From Mariprofundus sp. (lineage in GTDB: Bacteria > Pseudomonadota > Zetaproteobacteria > Mariprofundales > Mariprofundaceae), in assembly GCA_021772845.1 (NCBI GenBank), contig JAJFLF010000196.1, positions 1-8,679 on the forward strand: a DNA stretch of 8,679 bases, in the 5' to 3' direction. The notes beneath the pieces were generated by a model, which saw only the letters and a list, made by a program, of their open reading frames with translations, was not told the origin of the DNA and did not search any database. The position numbers and the translations under genes were made by a program. Each line of letters begins with the position of its first letter. Position 1 is the stretch's first letter. Positions 1 to 6,733 of this stretch are shown one piece after another.

Positions 1-20
1 ACGCCGATATTTTTGACAAA

Positions 21-94
21 TCAGCAGGATAGCTGAATTGGACGTGCCGCACAGGCACGCCCGAAGGGTGAGGGGTATGGATGCCCCGAATCAC
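21..94. repeat. cluster of three small stem-loops downstream of the PanE-like gene
   Basis: Three inverted repeats follow one another. The first has arms TCAGC/GCTGA (21-25, 32-36). The second has arms 40-48 and 54-62 around a 5-base loop: as minus-strand RNA it forms nine pairs (GGGCGUGCC with GGCACGUCC, one G-U), but as plus-strand RNA one pair is a mismatch. The third has arms GGGGTA/TGCCCC (72-77, 82-87) around a 4-base loop, with an outer GTGA/TCAC pairing at 68-71 and 91-94. They lie just beyond the stop of the dehydrogenase gene, so the second could end or stabilise its mRNA. No T-run follows on the minus strand, so it is not a standard intrinsic terminator. It may instead be a dispersed extragenic palindromic element, which cannot be decided from one copy. 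Confidence 0.45.
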
Positions 95-121
95 AAAGAC
101 ACTACCGAGAAAGGCTGCAAA

Positions 122-889
122 TCAACTTTGTGCAGCTGCGATCCTGCGCAGGGTAGGCACTTCCAATCCAGCGTCATCGGCAAGGCCCAGAGCACGCTCT
201 AATCTAGCCGGAGCTGAACGCCCCATGCAGCCGTGTTCAGGATCACCATCAAAGGCCTTCAACATACCTTCGATCAAGGCAGTGCGATCCAGTTCTTCAC
301 CAGTCAAATGCTCCTGAATGTCCAACACATCACCTGCAACTTCACACGCCAACTCATGATTCTCCAACCACAAATCACGCACATTTCCTCCTGCTTCAAG
401 GCCTGCAATATTGGTGGTTAAGATATAGAGGTTCTTCAGCACCAGTTCGAATGACAATGCAACGTCATCTTCCACAATCGCAACTGGAATATCCAATGTA
501 GCAAGCGCATCTTTCAATAACTGCGATGCTGGCCCAAAAGCAGGCGACGCAATCACCACCTTCGAATCCATTCCCTTCTTCTTCTCAAACCAAACCGAGA
601 TAACTGTCGGATTAACAAAACCATGCTCTGCCCAGTCACGCGGCAGCAGTTCATTCTGCAATAAGACCAAACGATCACACCATGCATCGGGAATCTGAGC
701 CAATGTCGCCTGCAAATCCTTTTCAGCCACTGCCACCACAACCATTTCAGGTTCATCCACATCAGCAGCTACCACCGACATATCCATATCACGTGTTACC
801 GGCACAATAGGATAAGCCAAGCGCATAAACCCACGCGCAAATACCGAACCAATCTCTCCGATGCCAATCACTACTACAGGTTTATTCAT
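122..889 (-). CDS. divergent ketopantoate reductase-like NAD(P)-binding dehydrogenase
   Basis: A 255-residue cytosolic protein with an N-terminal Rossmann fold. The dinucleotide loop GIGEIG is at residues 9-14, right after the first strand, and a second strand (VVVAVAEKD, about 50-58) follows. The all-helical C-terminal half recalls the PanE/ApbA family: Lys152 and Asn160 in a KN...TTN segment match the spacing of the PanE active-site Lys and second Asn, and a late ML...D segment near 209-214 recalls the substrate loop. It is shorter than typical PanE (about 290-300 residues) and lacks the first active-site Asn at the +4 position, so true 2-dehydropantoate reductase activity is doubtful. The start is the ATG at 889: a GGAG box sits 6 bases upstream, and the in-frame TTG at 901 would put that box inside the coding region. 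It lies 78 bases after mntP. A TTGACC box at 966-971 could be an internal -35, but I see no good -10. The substrate is unknown. Confidence 0.75.
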   Translation of the reverse strand: MNKPVVVIGIGEIGSVFARGFMRLAYPIVPVTRDMDMSVVAADVDEPEMVVVAVAEKDLQATLAQIPDAWCDRLVLLQNELLPRDWAEHGFVNPTVISVWFEKKKGMDSKVVIASPAFGPASQLLKDALATLDIPVAIVEDDVALSFELVLKNLYILTTNIAGLEAGGNVRDLWLENHELACEVAGDVLDIQEHLTGEELDRTALIEGMLKAFDGDPEHGCMGRSAPARLERALGLADDAGLEVPTLRRIAAAQS

Positions 890-967
890 CTGTTTCTCCA
901 AAATTCATTGATGCCAAAACGCTACTGATACGTAAGGGGAAGGTTAAGCAGAAAAGTGGTAATCCGG

Positions 968-1510
968 TCAAAACAGTAGAATTTTGAAACCGATCAGGAT
1001 CAGCACGATGCCGCCAAACAGTTCGGCTTTGCTTTCCAGCCACGTCCCGCTGCGAAAACCTACGAACACACCCAGAATACTAAATATGAATGTGATGATG
1101 CCAATCAGGAAGCAGGCGAGGAAAGGATTAACTGCCAGTAACGTTAAGGAGAATCCGGCGGCCATCGCATCTATGCTGGTTGCGATGGCCAGCATCAGCA
1201 TCACTTTGTGGGTGATGCGCGTGATCTCTTCTTCAACACCTTCACCAAAGGATTCCCAGATCATTTTACCACCAATCAGGGCCAGCAGGCCAAACGCGAT
1301 CCAGGCAGCATAATCCTCAACCCAGCCCAACAGACCGTGCCCGGCCATATAACCGATCAAGGGCATCAGCCCCTGAAACAGGCCAAACCAGATGCCTGCC
1401 GTCAGTGCCAGCGCGGTTAGTTTCTTTTTATCACTCTTGGAGCCCAGACCAATCGACACCGCAAAGGCATCCATGGCCAGTGCAACAGATAAAAGCAGTA
1501 CTTCAATCAC
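968..1510 (-). CDS. mntP: MntP-type manganese efflux pump
   Basis: A 180-residue inner-membrane protein of the MntP (YebN, DUF204) family, which exports Mn(II) and protects against manganese excess. The length fits the family (about 180-190). The sequence shows the two-fold repeat typical of MntP: an N-terminal ALAMDAFAVSIG segment (Asp14) and a matching ATSIDAMAAG segment (Asp114), each at the start of a hydrophobic helix bundle. About six membrane helices are visible, with a charged cytosolic loop near residues 86-103. The start is GTG at 1510, 3 bases after the stop of the upstream flavoprotein gene. No clear Shine-Dalgarno is present, so translation probably depends on coupling. MntP genes in other proteobacteria often carry a yybP-ykoY manganese riboswitch; there is no room for one here, so expression probably follows the operon. 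Family assignment is firm; metal specificity rests on the family. Confidence 0.93.
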   Translation of the reverse strand: MIEVLLLSVALAMDAFAVSIGLGSKSDKKKLTALALTAGIWFGLFQGLMPLIGYMAGHGLLGWVEDYAAWIAFGLLALIGGKMIWESFGEGVEEEITRITHKVMLMLAIATSIDAMAAGFSLTLLAVNPFLACFLIGIITFIFSILGVFVGFRSGTWLESKAELFGGIVLILIGFKILLF

Positions 1511-1513
1511 GGT

Positions 1514-2728
1514 TTATAACCAGTTTTTTTGCGAATAATCACCGCGAATCAAGCGCTGCATACTGACGGCCATAATTTGGCGGCCCCATTTAAATTCTTT
1601 GTAGAGCTTGAGGAACGACCAGATATCCTTTGCCACCTTGATACGATCAGCCATCGGCAGTGCCATCAACGCTTTAGGAAAGTCGGCTTCGTGCGGCTTA
1701 GAAAATGCAACTTTCAATGGATTCCACTGATCGGTGGTACGGCGCACTTCTGATGCGATATTCTGACGATAGATCTCCTGCACGGGGCGATCTCTGAGCA
1801 TCGCATCCACCACAGATTCACCAGCGATAGCCCCGGAATGCAGCGCGCAACTCATGCCTTCACCAATCATATTGAGAAACCCAGTCGCCTGACCTGTGAT
1901 CAACACACGTCCTTTCCCAAACACATAACGATTGATTAAGGATGGGCCAAAGTTTTCCGAACAGCCTTCATGATCATCATCAGCAGGTTTCAGCTGAACA
2001 CCATGTTTCTCTTCAAAGTATTTGGCCACATAAGCGTGTCGATCATGGAATTTGTCACCGATTTTATAACCCACACCAACGATCTGACGCCCATCTCTGG
2101 CATGACTCCAGGTGTAGTGGCCCAGATCAGGATGAAACCAGAAATGGAAATAACCTTCATCCAGTGGGCAGTCAATAATTTCATGAAATTTCTGACCCAC
2201 AAAAAACATCGGAATCTCTTTGTGATATTTTGGATACAACGAACGCAGCACCGGTGACACAGGACCATCGGCACCAATGAGATAACGCGTTTTAATTTCA
2301 AAGGCTTCGCCACCACGCTTGCGGGCTTTCACAATCACATGCTCATCGGTCTGTTCCTGTGATAGGAAAGAGGTGTCGTCCTGAACCTCTGCACCACTCT
2401 GCTCAATCGCCCAGTGATCTGAAAACTTACGGTGTAGATGTGGTGTAGGCCCACCAAAGAAATCCATAGGCATCTCAACCCTGCTCGGGAAGTGAAAGGT
2501 GACACCACGGCAAGAGGTCGGTTCATGCAGTATTTCACGCGGCAAGGGGCCGAAATTTTCAAGCAAAAAACGGTGACCACGCGGGGATAGAATACCGCTG
2601 CAAATTTTATGGCGTGGCAGTACCTGTTTTTCCAGAATCACTGTTTCAAGACCAGCATCCACTAATCGTTTAGCAGCCGCTGCCGCCGCCAGGCTGGCTC
2701 CCACAATGATCACATCAACACTACGCAT
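1514..2728 (-). CDS. geranylgeranyl reductase-type FAD-dependent oxidoreductase
   Basis: A 404-residue flavoprotein of the PHBH-fold, geranylgeranyl reductase-like class; relatives reduce isoprenoid double bonds in chlorophyll side chains, archaeal lipids or menaquinone. Visible landmarks in order: an N-terminal beta-alpha-beta fold (DVIIVGASLAAAAA, residues 5-18) ending in the acidic Glu33, a PRHKICSG motif (38-45) matching the family PRxKxCGG, a YLIGADGPVS motif (149-158), and the C-terminal FAD motif ITGQATGFLNMIGEGM (277-292). Two departures stand out: the usual GxGxxG loop reads GASLAA, and the usual GDA/GDS reads GQA, removing an Asp that normally contacts the FAD ribityl chain. The ATG at 2728 is preferred, 11 bases after AAGGAG (2740-2745); a GTG at 2737 would be only 2 bases from that box. 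The gene overlaps the end of the Fe-S gene by 8 bases and sits 3 bases before mntP. The substrate is unknown; an isoprenoid lipid or quinone is inference. Confidence 0.85.
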   Translation of the reverse strand: MRSVDVIIVGASLAAAAAAKRLVDAGLETVILEKQVLPRHKICSGILSPRGHRFLLENFGPLPREILHEPTSCRGVTFHFPSRVEMPMDFFGGPTPHLHRKFSDHWAIEQSGAEVQDDTSFLSQEQTDEHVIVKARKRGGEAFEIKTRYLIGADGPVSPVLRSLYPKYHKEIPMFFVGQKFHEIIDCPLDEGYFHFWFHPDLGHYTWSHARDGRQIVGVGYKIGDKFHDRHAYVAKYFEEKHGVQLKPADDDHEGCSENFGPSLINRYVFGKGRVLITGQATGFLNMIGEGMSCALHSGAIAGESVVDAMLRDRPVQEIYRQNIASEVRRTTDQWNPLKVAFSKPHEADFPKALMALPMADRIKVAKDIWSFLKLYKEFKWGRQIMAVSMQRLIRGDYSQKNWL

Positions 2729-3356
2729 GCTTTTCACTACTCCTTATTACATCAGCTACACTTATGACCGGTTTGCCGGTCACCTGCGCCAGCATCTCTT
2801 TATCTGCCGGATTTTCAACCACAATGCGATCAAACCTACGCCCTTGAATCAGCCATTCGATCTGTTTTCTAACATCAAACTGTCCTTTGGAAGCTGCCCT
2901 GCTGCTTATGCCGGTAACGATTGCCATACGATTCAGGTCCAAATTCATCTGACAACCCGTGGCTTTCTTCAGTGCATCATAATGAGCTAGCCGCTCTGCA
3001 TAGTTCGCATGGAATGGTCGCGCATCGATGACATAAAGGTCATCTGCACCTAAATACTGCTGAAGATTGGAATCACAGCTCATCTCAAAAAAGTCATGAT
3101 CAGGAGCAGAAATAGCCCCACCACTCAACGATGAAATCATGCCGCTCAGATCAATCTGTTCAGGGCAGAGGCGATCACAGGCACCACACTCTATGCAGGC
3201 AGATGCAACATCTTCTAAATCTGCTGTTTGTGCACCATGTTGCAGTGCTTTGGCAATGCCCTGCGGACTGTATGCCACATCACGCCGCTGCATCCACATC
3301 GGGCAGGATAACAAGCACAATGAACAACCATGACAATCAGAATAAGATGGACTCAA
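2721..3356 (-). CDS. protein with two 4Fe-4S clusters, GlcF/GlpC/HdrC-like N-terminus
   Basis: A 211-residue electron-transfer protein. The N-terminus holds two ferredoxin motifs, C8-x2-C11-x2-C14-x3-C18-P and C54-x2-C57-x2-C60-x3-C64-P, the arrangement found in the Fe-S subunits of glycolate, glycerol-3-phosphate and heterodisulfide oxidoreductases. About 35 residues separate the motifs. The rest (about 90-211) has alternating hydrophobic strands and helices (LYVIDARP, MAIVTGIS, RIVVENPA) and only two further Cys (94 and 135); it does not show the paired CCG motifs of GlpC or HdrB, and I cannot assign it. The start is TTG at 3356, whose last two bases form the TGA stop of the preceding FAD oxidase gene (TTGA overlap). 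A GGGA box about 9 bases upstream fits, and the next Met would cut off the first cluster. It most likely relays electrons between its two flavoprotein neighbours, which is inference from order and overlap. Confidence 0.85.
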   Translation of the reverse strand: MSPSYSDCHGCSLCLLSCPMWMQRRDVAYSPQGIAKALQHGAQTADLEDVASACIECGACDRLCPEQIDLSGMISSLSGGAISAPDHDFFEMSCDSNLQQYLGADDLYVIDARPFHANYAERLAHYDALKKATGCQMNLDLNRMAIVTGISSRAASKGQFDVRKQIEWLIQGRRFDRIVVENPADKEMLAQVTGKPVISVADVIRSSEKHA

Positions 3357-4900
3357 AAGATTACATCCCGATTCAAAATCATGGCCGGATCGGCCTGCTG
3401 TTTAAGTTTCAAATGTTTCTCAACTACCGCATCACCAAGCGCTCTGCGAATATAACCCTTCATCATGCCACCAAAGCGGTAATAACTGGTTTCAAGATCA
3501 ACACCGACATCATAAATATCGTTCTTAAAGGACTGCAGGGTATCGCGGCTATAAACCTGCCCCTCATACATCGGTTCAAACTCACAGCCATAAGCAAACT
3601 CTGTAGCATCGGGTGGAATACTCGATAGCTCATAATGGGGTTGATGATCATCACGCAGGCGGATACCCACGCAATAGAGTGTGTAATAAGGAAAATATTT
3701 ACGGCAAACGGCATTGCCTCGCTCAACAGCTTCGACAAACTTATCTCTATTGGTAGCCAGATCGGGAATCACCATATGACGATCTCCCCAGTGTTTCCAA
3801 ACCGCACGCGAGAAAACCACTGTTCGATCATACATCTGGCCATCAGACATATGGTGACCCGGTTGCAGATCGGGAAAGAGTTCACGCTTGCGCCGCAATA
3901 AAAACAGTACCTCTTTCCATTTCCAGGGTCGCCACGAAAATGAAGCCGCCAGACGCAGGCCGAACATCAGCTCACCATAACCACGCAATCGTGATTTCAC
4001 GGTTTCCATAAACTCGGATTCCCGCTCGGCTGAATCGAATGCCACAAGCAGTGTAATGGCCGAATCCATCATGGTTAAGATACCGGTGTAATCACAAGTC
4101 CCTGTTGCATCCAGCATCATCAGGTCTTCAACACAGTCGCTCAATGATGAGTAATAATAATAGTGCATGCGTAGAGGGGTATAAGGTCGAATGCGCAACG
4201 TTACTTCGGTGACAATACCAAATTGCCCATAACCGAGAATGATCCGCTCAAACAGTTCGGCGCTCTCTTCATCTGAGCACTCAACAATCTCTCCGGTCGG
4301 TGTCACCACCTGCAGAGAGAGTGCCTGATCTGCACTGCAACCATGTTTGGAAGAGTTCACATCAATGCCACCAACACCGAGTGTGCCACCGACTGAGGAT
4401 GTGAGATTGAGTGGAGCAGAGAGATAATCCAGCTCATCACGACGCAACACTTCGGCCAAAAGATGCCAGAAAATGCCAGCTTGCGTACGTACGGTCAGAG
4501 CCTCTTTATCAATAGACAAGACATGGGACATGCCAGTCATATCCAACAACAGACCACCAAAAGCCACCGACTCACCTTCAGTGGTTAAACCACCACCACG
4601 CACCGTCACCGGTACTGCAAAACGCTGTGCCGCTTTCATCAAGTTTGCGATCTGTTCAGCCGATTTGGCCACCACCACACCATGCGGCAGGCCATGTGCT
4701 AGACCACCTGCATCGGTGACATAGACGCCGGTTGCAGAGCGCTGCTCCCTCACCTCAATGTCCTGTTGTTGAAGAGACACAACAAACTCCGTCCACAATT
4801 CACCCTCCCAGCGTTTCGCATTGGTCTGCTGACGCGGAATGCCAATCAGAGCATCCGGTGCTACCGGATCGACAGGAAGCGAACGGGGCTGCCCAATCAC
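3353..4900 (-). CDS. FAD-linked oxidase of the VAO/PCMH family
   Basis: A 515-residue FAD-binding oxidoreductase. The PCMH-type FAD domain covers about residues 70-240: VVVAKSAEQI (76-85), PVTVRGGGLT (97-106), a VGGTLGVGGID segment (170-180) for the pyrophosphate, and GYGQFGIVTEVTLRIRP (223-239), closely recalling cytokinin dehydrogenase and other GlcD-like or Delta24-sterol reductase-like enzymes. A C-terminal cap follows, ending with DPAMILNRDVIF, the usual DPxxILN tail. The RGGGLT loop has no His where covalently flavinylated relatives carry RGxGHS, so FAD is probably non-covalent. No signal peptide is seen; the protein should be cytosolic or peripheral. The start is GTG at 4900, sharing GTGA with the ettA stop; the 3' end overlaps the Fe-S gene as TTGA. 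Substrate unknown: a hydroxy acid, amine, sugar or isoprenoid alcohol or alkene would all fit the family. An FAD subunit next to an Fe-S subunit is the arrangement of GlcD/GlcF-type dehydrogenases. Confidence 0.88.
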   Translation of the reverse strand: MIGQPRSLPVDPVAPDALIGIPRQQTNAKRWEGELWTEFVVSLQQQDIEVREQRSATGVYVTDAGGLAHGLPHGVVVAKSAEQIANLMKAAQRFAVPVTVRGGGLTTEGESVAFGGLLLDMTGMSHVLSIDKEALTVRTQAGIFWHLLAEVLRRDELDYLSAPLNLTSSVGGTLGVGGIDVNSSKHGCSADQALSLQVVTPTGEIVECSDEESAELFERIILGYGQFGIVTEVTLRIRPYTPLRMHYYYYSSLSDCVEDLMMLDATGTCDYTGILTMMDSAITLLVAFDSAERESEFMETVKSRLRGYGELMFGLRLAASFSWRPWKWKEVLFLLRRKRELFPDLQPGHHMSDGQMYDRTVVFSRAVWKHWGDRHMVIPDLATNRDKFVEAVERGNAVCRKYFPYYTLYCVGIRLRDDHQPHYELSSIPPDATEFAYGCEFEPMYEGQVYSRDTLQSFKNDIYDVGVDLETSYYRFGGMMKGYIRRALGDAVVEKHLKLKQQADPAMILNRDVIF

Positions 4901-6570
4901 ACAACCAACTTCTTATATTTCATGCGATGCGGCTGGGTTGCATCTTCACCCAGACGTTTCTTCTTATCGATTTCATACTCTTCAAAGTTGCCTTCGAACC
5001 ACTCGACATGACCTTCACCTTCAAAGGCCAGCATATGGGTCGCCACACGATCAAGGAACCAGCGGTCATGCGAGATCACAATCGCACAACCGGCAAAATC
5101 GAGCAGCGCTTCTTCGAGCGCACGCAAAGTTTCAACATCGAGATCATTGGTCGGCTCATCCAGCAGCAATACATTGCCACCCTCTTTCAACATTTTGGCC
5201 AGATGCACACGGTTGCGTTCACCACCGGAAAGCATGCTGACTTTCTTCTGCTGATCTCCGCCCTTGAAGTTAAAACGGCCACAATAAGCACGGCTCTGCA
5301 CTTCCACTTTGCCCAGATACATCGTATCAGAACCACCGGAGATCTCTTGCCAGACTGTTTTCTTATCATCGAGAGCATCACGAGACTGATCCACGTATGA
5401 GACATTGACGGTCTCACCCTTAACCAGATTACCTGAGTCAGGCTCTTCCTGACCGGTTAACATACGGAACAGTGTGGTCTTACCCGCACCATTAGCACCA
5501 ATAATGCCCACGATACCACCACGAGGCAGACTGAAGTTCAGATTCTCAACCAGCACCTTATCACCGAAACCTTTATTCACAGCTTCCGCATCAAATACGA
5601 TATCACCCAAACGTTCACCGGATGGAATGAAGATCTGTTTGGTGGCATTGCGCTCCTGCGCTTCGCGACCAGACAGCTCATCAAAGGCTTTTAAACGCGC
5701 TTTTGATTTAGCATGACGACCCTTAGTGCCTGCACGCACCCACTCAAGCTCCTGTTTCATAGCTTTCTGGCGTGATGATTCCTGTTTCTCTTCTACAGAC
5801 AGACGTTTTTCCTTCTGCTCCAGCCAACCGCTATAATTACCTTCAAACGGAATACCACGACCGCGATCCAGTTCAAGAATCCAGCCTGCCACATTATCAA
5901 GGAAATAACGGTCATGGGTGACCGCCACAACAGTGCCAGGGTAGTCATGCAGAAAACGCTCCAACCATGCCACCGATTCAGCATCCAGATGGTTGGTAGG
6001 CTCATCAAGCAGCAACATATCAGGGTTGGATAACAGCAGGCGACAGAGAGCAACACGACGGCGCTCACCACCGGAGAGTTTTGTTACATCGGCATCCCAC
6101 TCCGGCAGACGCAACGCATCGGCAGCAACATCGAGTTTACGATTCAGATTATGTCCGTCGCCGGCTTCAATAAAGTTTTCAAGCTTGGCCTGCTTGGCAG
6201 CAATGGCATCAAAATCGGCATCAGGTTCACCATAAGCCGCATAGACCGCATCAAGCTCAGCCAAGGCATCTTTCATCGGCTGCACTGCCTCTTCTACATT
6301 ACCGCGCACATCTTTTGTCTCATCCAGCTCAGGTTCCTGTGACAAATAACCAATGCGAATACCCGGTGCAGGTCTTGCTTCACCAAGGATCTCAGTGTCC
6401 AGGCCAGCCATAATCCTCAACAGTGTCGATTTACCGGAACCATTCAGACCCAACACACCAATCTTGGCACCCGGGAAAAATGAGAGGTAAATATCTTTCA
6501 ATATCTCCTTCTTATTGTCGACAACCTTGCCGACGCCTTCCATAGAATAGATATACTGATAATCGGCCAT
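4897..6570 (-). CDS. ettA: energy-dependent translational throttle protein EttA (ABC-F ATPase)
   Basis: A 557-residue ABC-F protein that binds the ribosomal E site and gates entry into elongation according to the ATP/ADP ratio. Both nucleotide-binding domains are complete: Walker A GLNGSGKS (41-48), signature LSGGER (165-170), Walker B LLLLDEP with Glu190 and H-switch His219; then Walker A GANGAGKT (358-365), signature LSGGER (447-452), Walker B LLLDEP with Glu472 and His501. An arm insertion is visible at about 90-140, and the charged ABC-F linker (PtIM) spans about 245-320. Length and motifs match E. coli EttA (about 555). The ATG start at 6570 has CAGGAG 7 bases upstream (6578-6583). It is the first gene of the run and its stop overlaps the next start (GTGA). 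EttA is usually monocistronic or beside unrelated genes, so the redox genes fused to its transcript are a notable context. Confidence 0.97.
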   Translation of the reverse strand: MADYQYIYSMEGVGKVVDNKKEILKDIYLSFFPGAKIGVLGLNGSGKSTLLRIMAGLDTEILGEARPAPGIRIGYLSQEPELDETKDVRGNVEEAVQPMKDALAELDAVYAAYGEPDADFDAIAAKQAKLENFIEAGDGHNLNRKLDVAADALRLPEWDADVTKLSGGERRRVALCRLLLSNPDMLLLDEPTNHLDAESVAWLERFLHDYPGTVVAVTHDRYFLDNVAGWILELDRGRGIPFEGNYSGWLEQKEKRLSVEEKQESSRQKAMKQELEWVRAGTKGRHAKSKARLKAFDELSGREAQERNATKQIFIPSGERLGDIVFDAEAVNKGFGDKVLVENLNFSLPRGGIVGIIGANGAGKTTLFRMLTGQEEPDSGNLVKGETVNVSYVDQSRDALDDKKTVWQEISGGSDTMYLGKVEVQSRAYCGRFNFKGGDQQKKVSMLSGGERNRVHLAKMLKEGGNVLLLDEPTNDLDVETLRALEEALLDFAGCAIVISHDRWFLDRVATHMLAFEGEGHVEWFEGNFEEYEIDKKKRLGEDATQPHRMKYKKLVV

Positions 6571-6577
6571 AATGACA

Positions 6578-6583
6578 CTCCTG
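6578..6583 (-). promoter_or_regulatory. strong ribosome binding site of ettA
   Basis: On the minus strand CAGGAG lies 7 bases before the ATG at 6570. It is the strongest Shine-Dalgarno with good spacing in the five-gene run; the later genes have weak or embedded sites. A short CTGA/TCAG pairing (TCAG at 6580-6583, CTGA at 6590-6593, read on the minus strand) touches its first bases, but four pairs is too little to claim regulation. Confidence 0.8.
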
Positions 6584-6597
6584 AAAAAAGTCAGCGA

Positions 6598-6626
6598 AGC
6601 ATAGCAGTTGTAATCGCATCTGGAAG
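6598..6626 (-). promoter_or_regulatory. candidate sigma-70 promoter of the ettA operon, extended -10
   Basis: Read on the minus strand, TGCTATGCT (6606 down to 6598) is an extended -10 element (TGn plus TATGCT). Seventeen bases upstream is a weak -35, CTTCCA (6626-6621), matching three of six consensus positions. Transcription would start near 6590, giving a leader of about 20 bases that contains the CAGGAG site. A short inverted repeat GGAA/TTCC (6622-6634) overlaps the -35 and could be an operator, and CCTG/CAGG (6644-6656) lies further upstream. The gene run has no comparable candidate elsewhere, but consensus matching by eye is weak evidence. Confidence 0.4.
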
Positions 6627-6713
6627 GATGTTCCGGTTTTAATCCTGGTGATCAGGTGAGATAGCTAAAGTTAAAGCGGAATAGAAAGACTATGTTTCAA
6701 TCAGCGAGCAGAT

Positions 6714-6733
6714 TCATCACTAAGCCGTGATGA
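6714..6733. other. stem-loop over the stop codon of the small membrane protein gene
   Basis: A perfect 7-base inverted repeat TCATCAC/GTGATGA (6714-6720 and 6727-6733) encloses a 6-base loop that contains two of the three stop-codon bases. No T-run follows on the minus strand, and the stem is half A/T, so it is a weak terminator at best. It might pause transcription or protect the 3' end of the kinase transcript. It could also be chance. Confidence 0.3.

Noticed and set aside
40..62. Intrinsic terminator
   Set aside because: The stem is good, but no T-run follows on the minus strand.
890..901. TTG start four codons upstream for the PanE-like gene
   Set aside because: The GGAG ribosome binding site would lie inside the coding sequence; the ATG at 889 is correctly spaced from it.
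1511..1513. Manganese riboswitch in front of mntP
   Set aside because: Only three bases separate the genes, and no yybP-ykoY-like structure was recognised in the preceding coding sequence.
3131..3628. Plus-strand open frame of 165 codons
   Set aside because: Antisense to the Fe-S and FAD oxidase genes; the product is low-complexity with no motif.
4732..5400. Plus-strand open frame of 222 codons
   Set aside because: It lies wholly antisense to ettA and the FAD oxidase, both complete and well conserved, and its product shows no recognisable domain.
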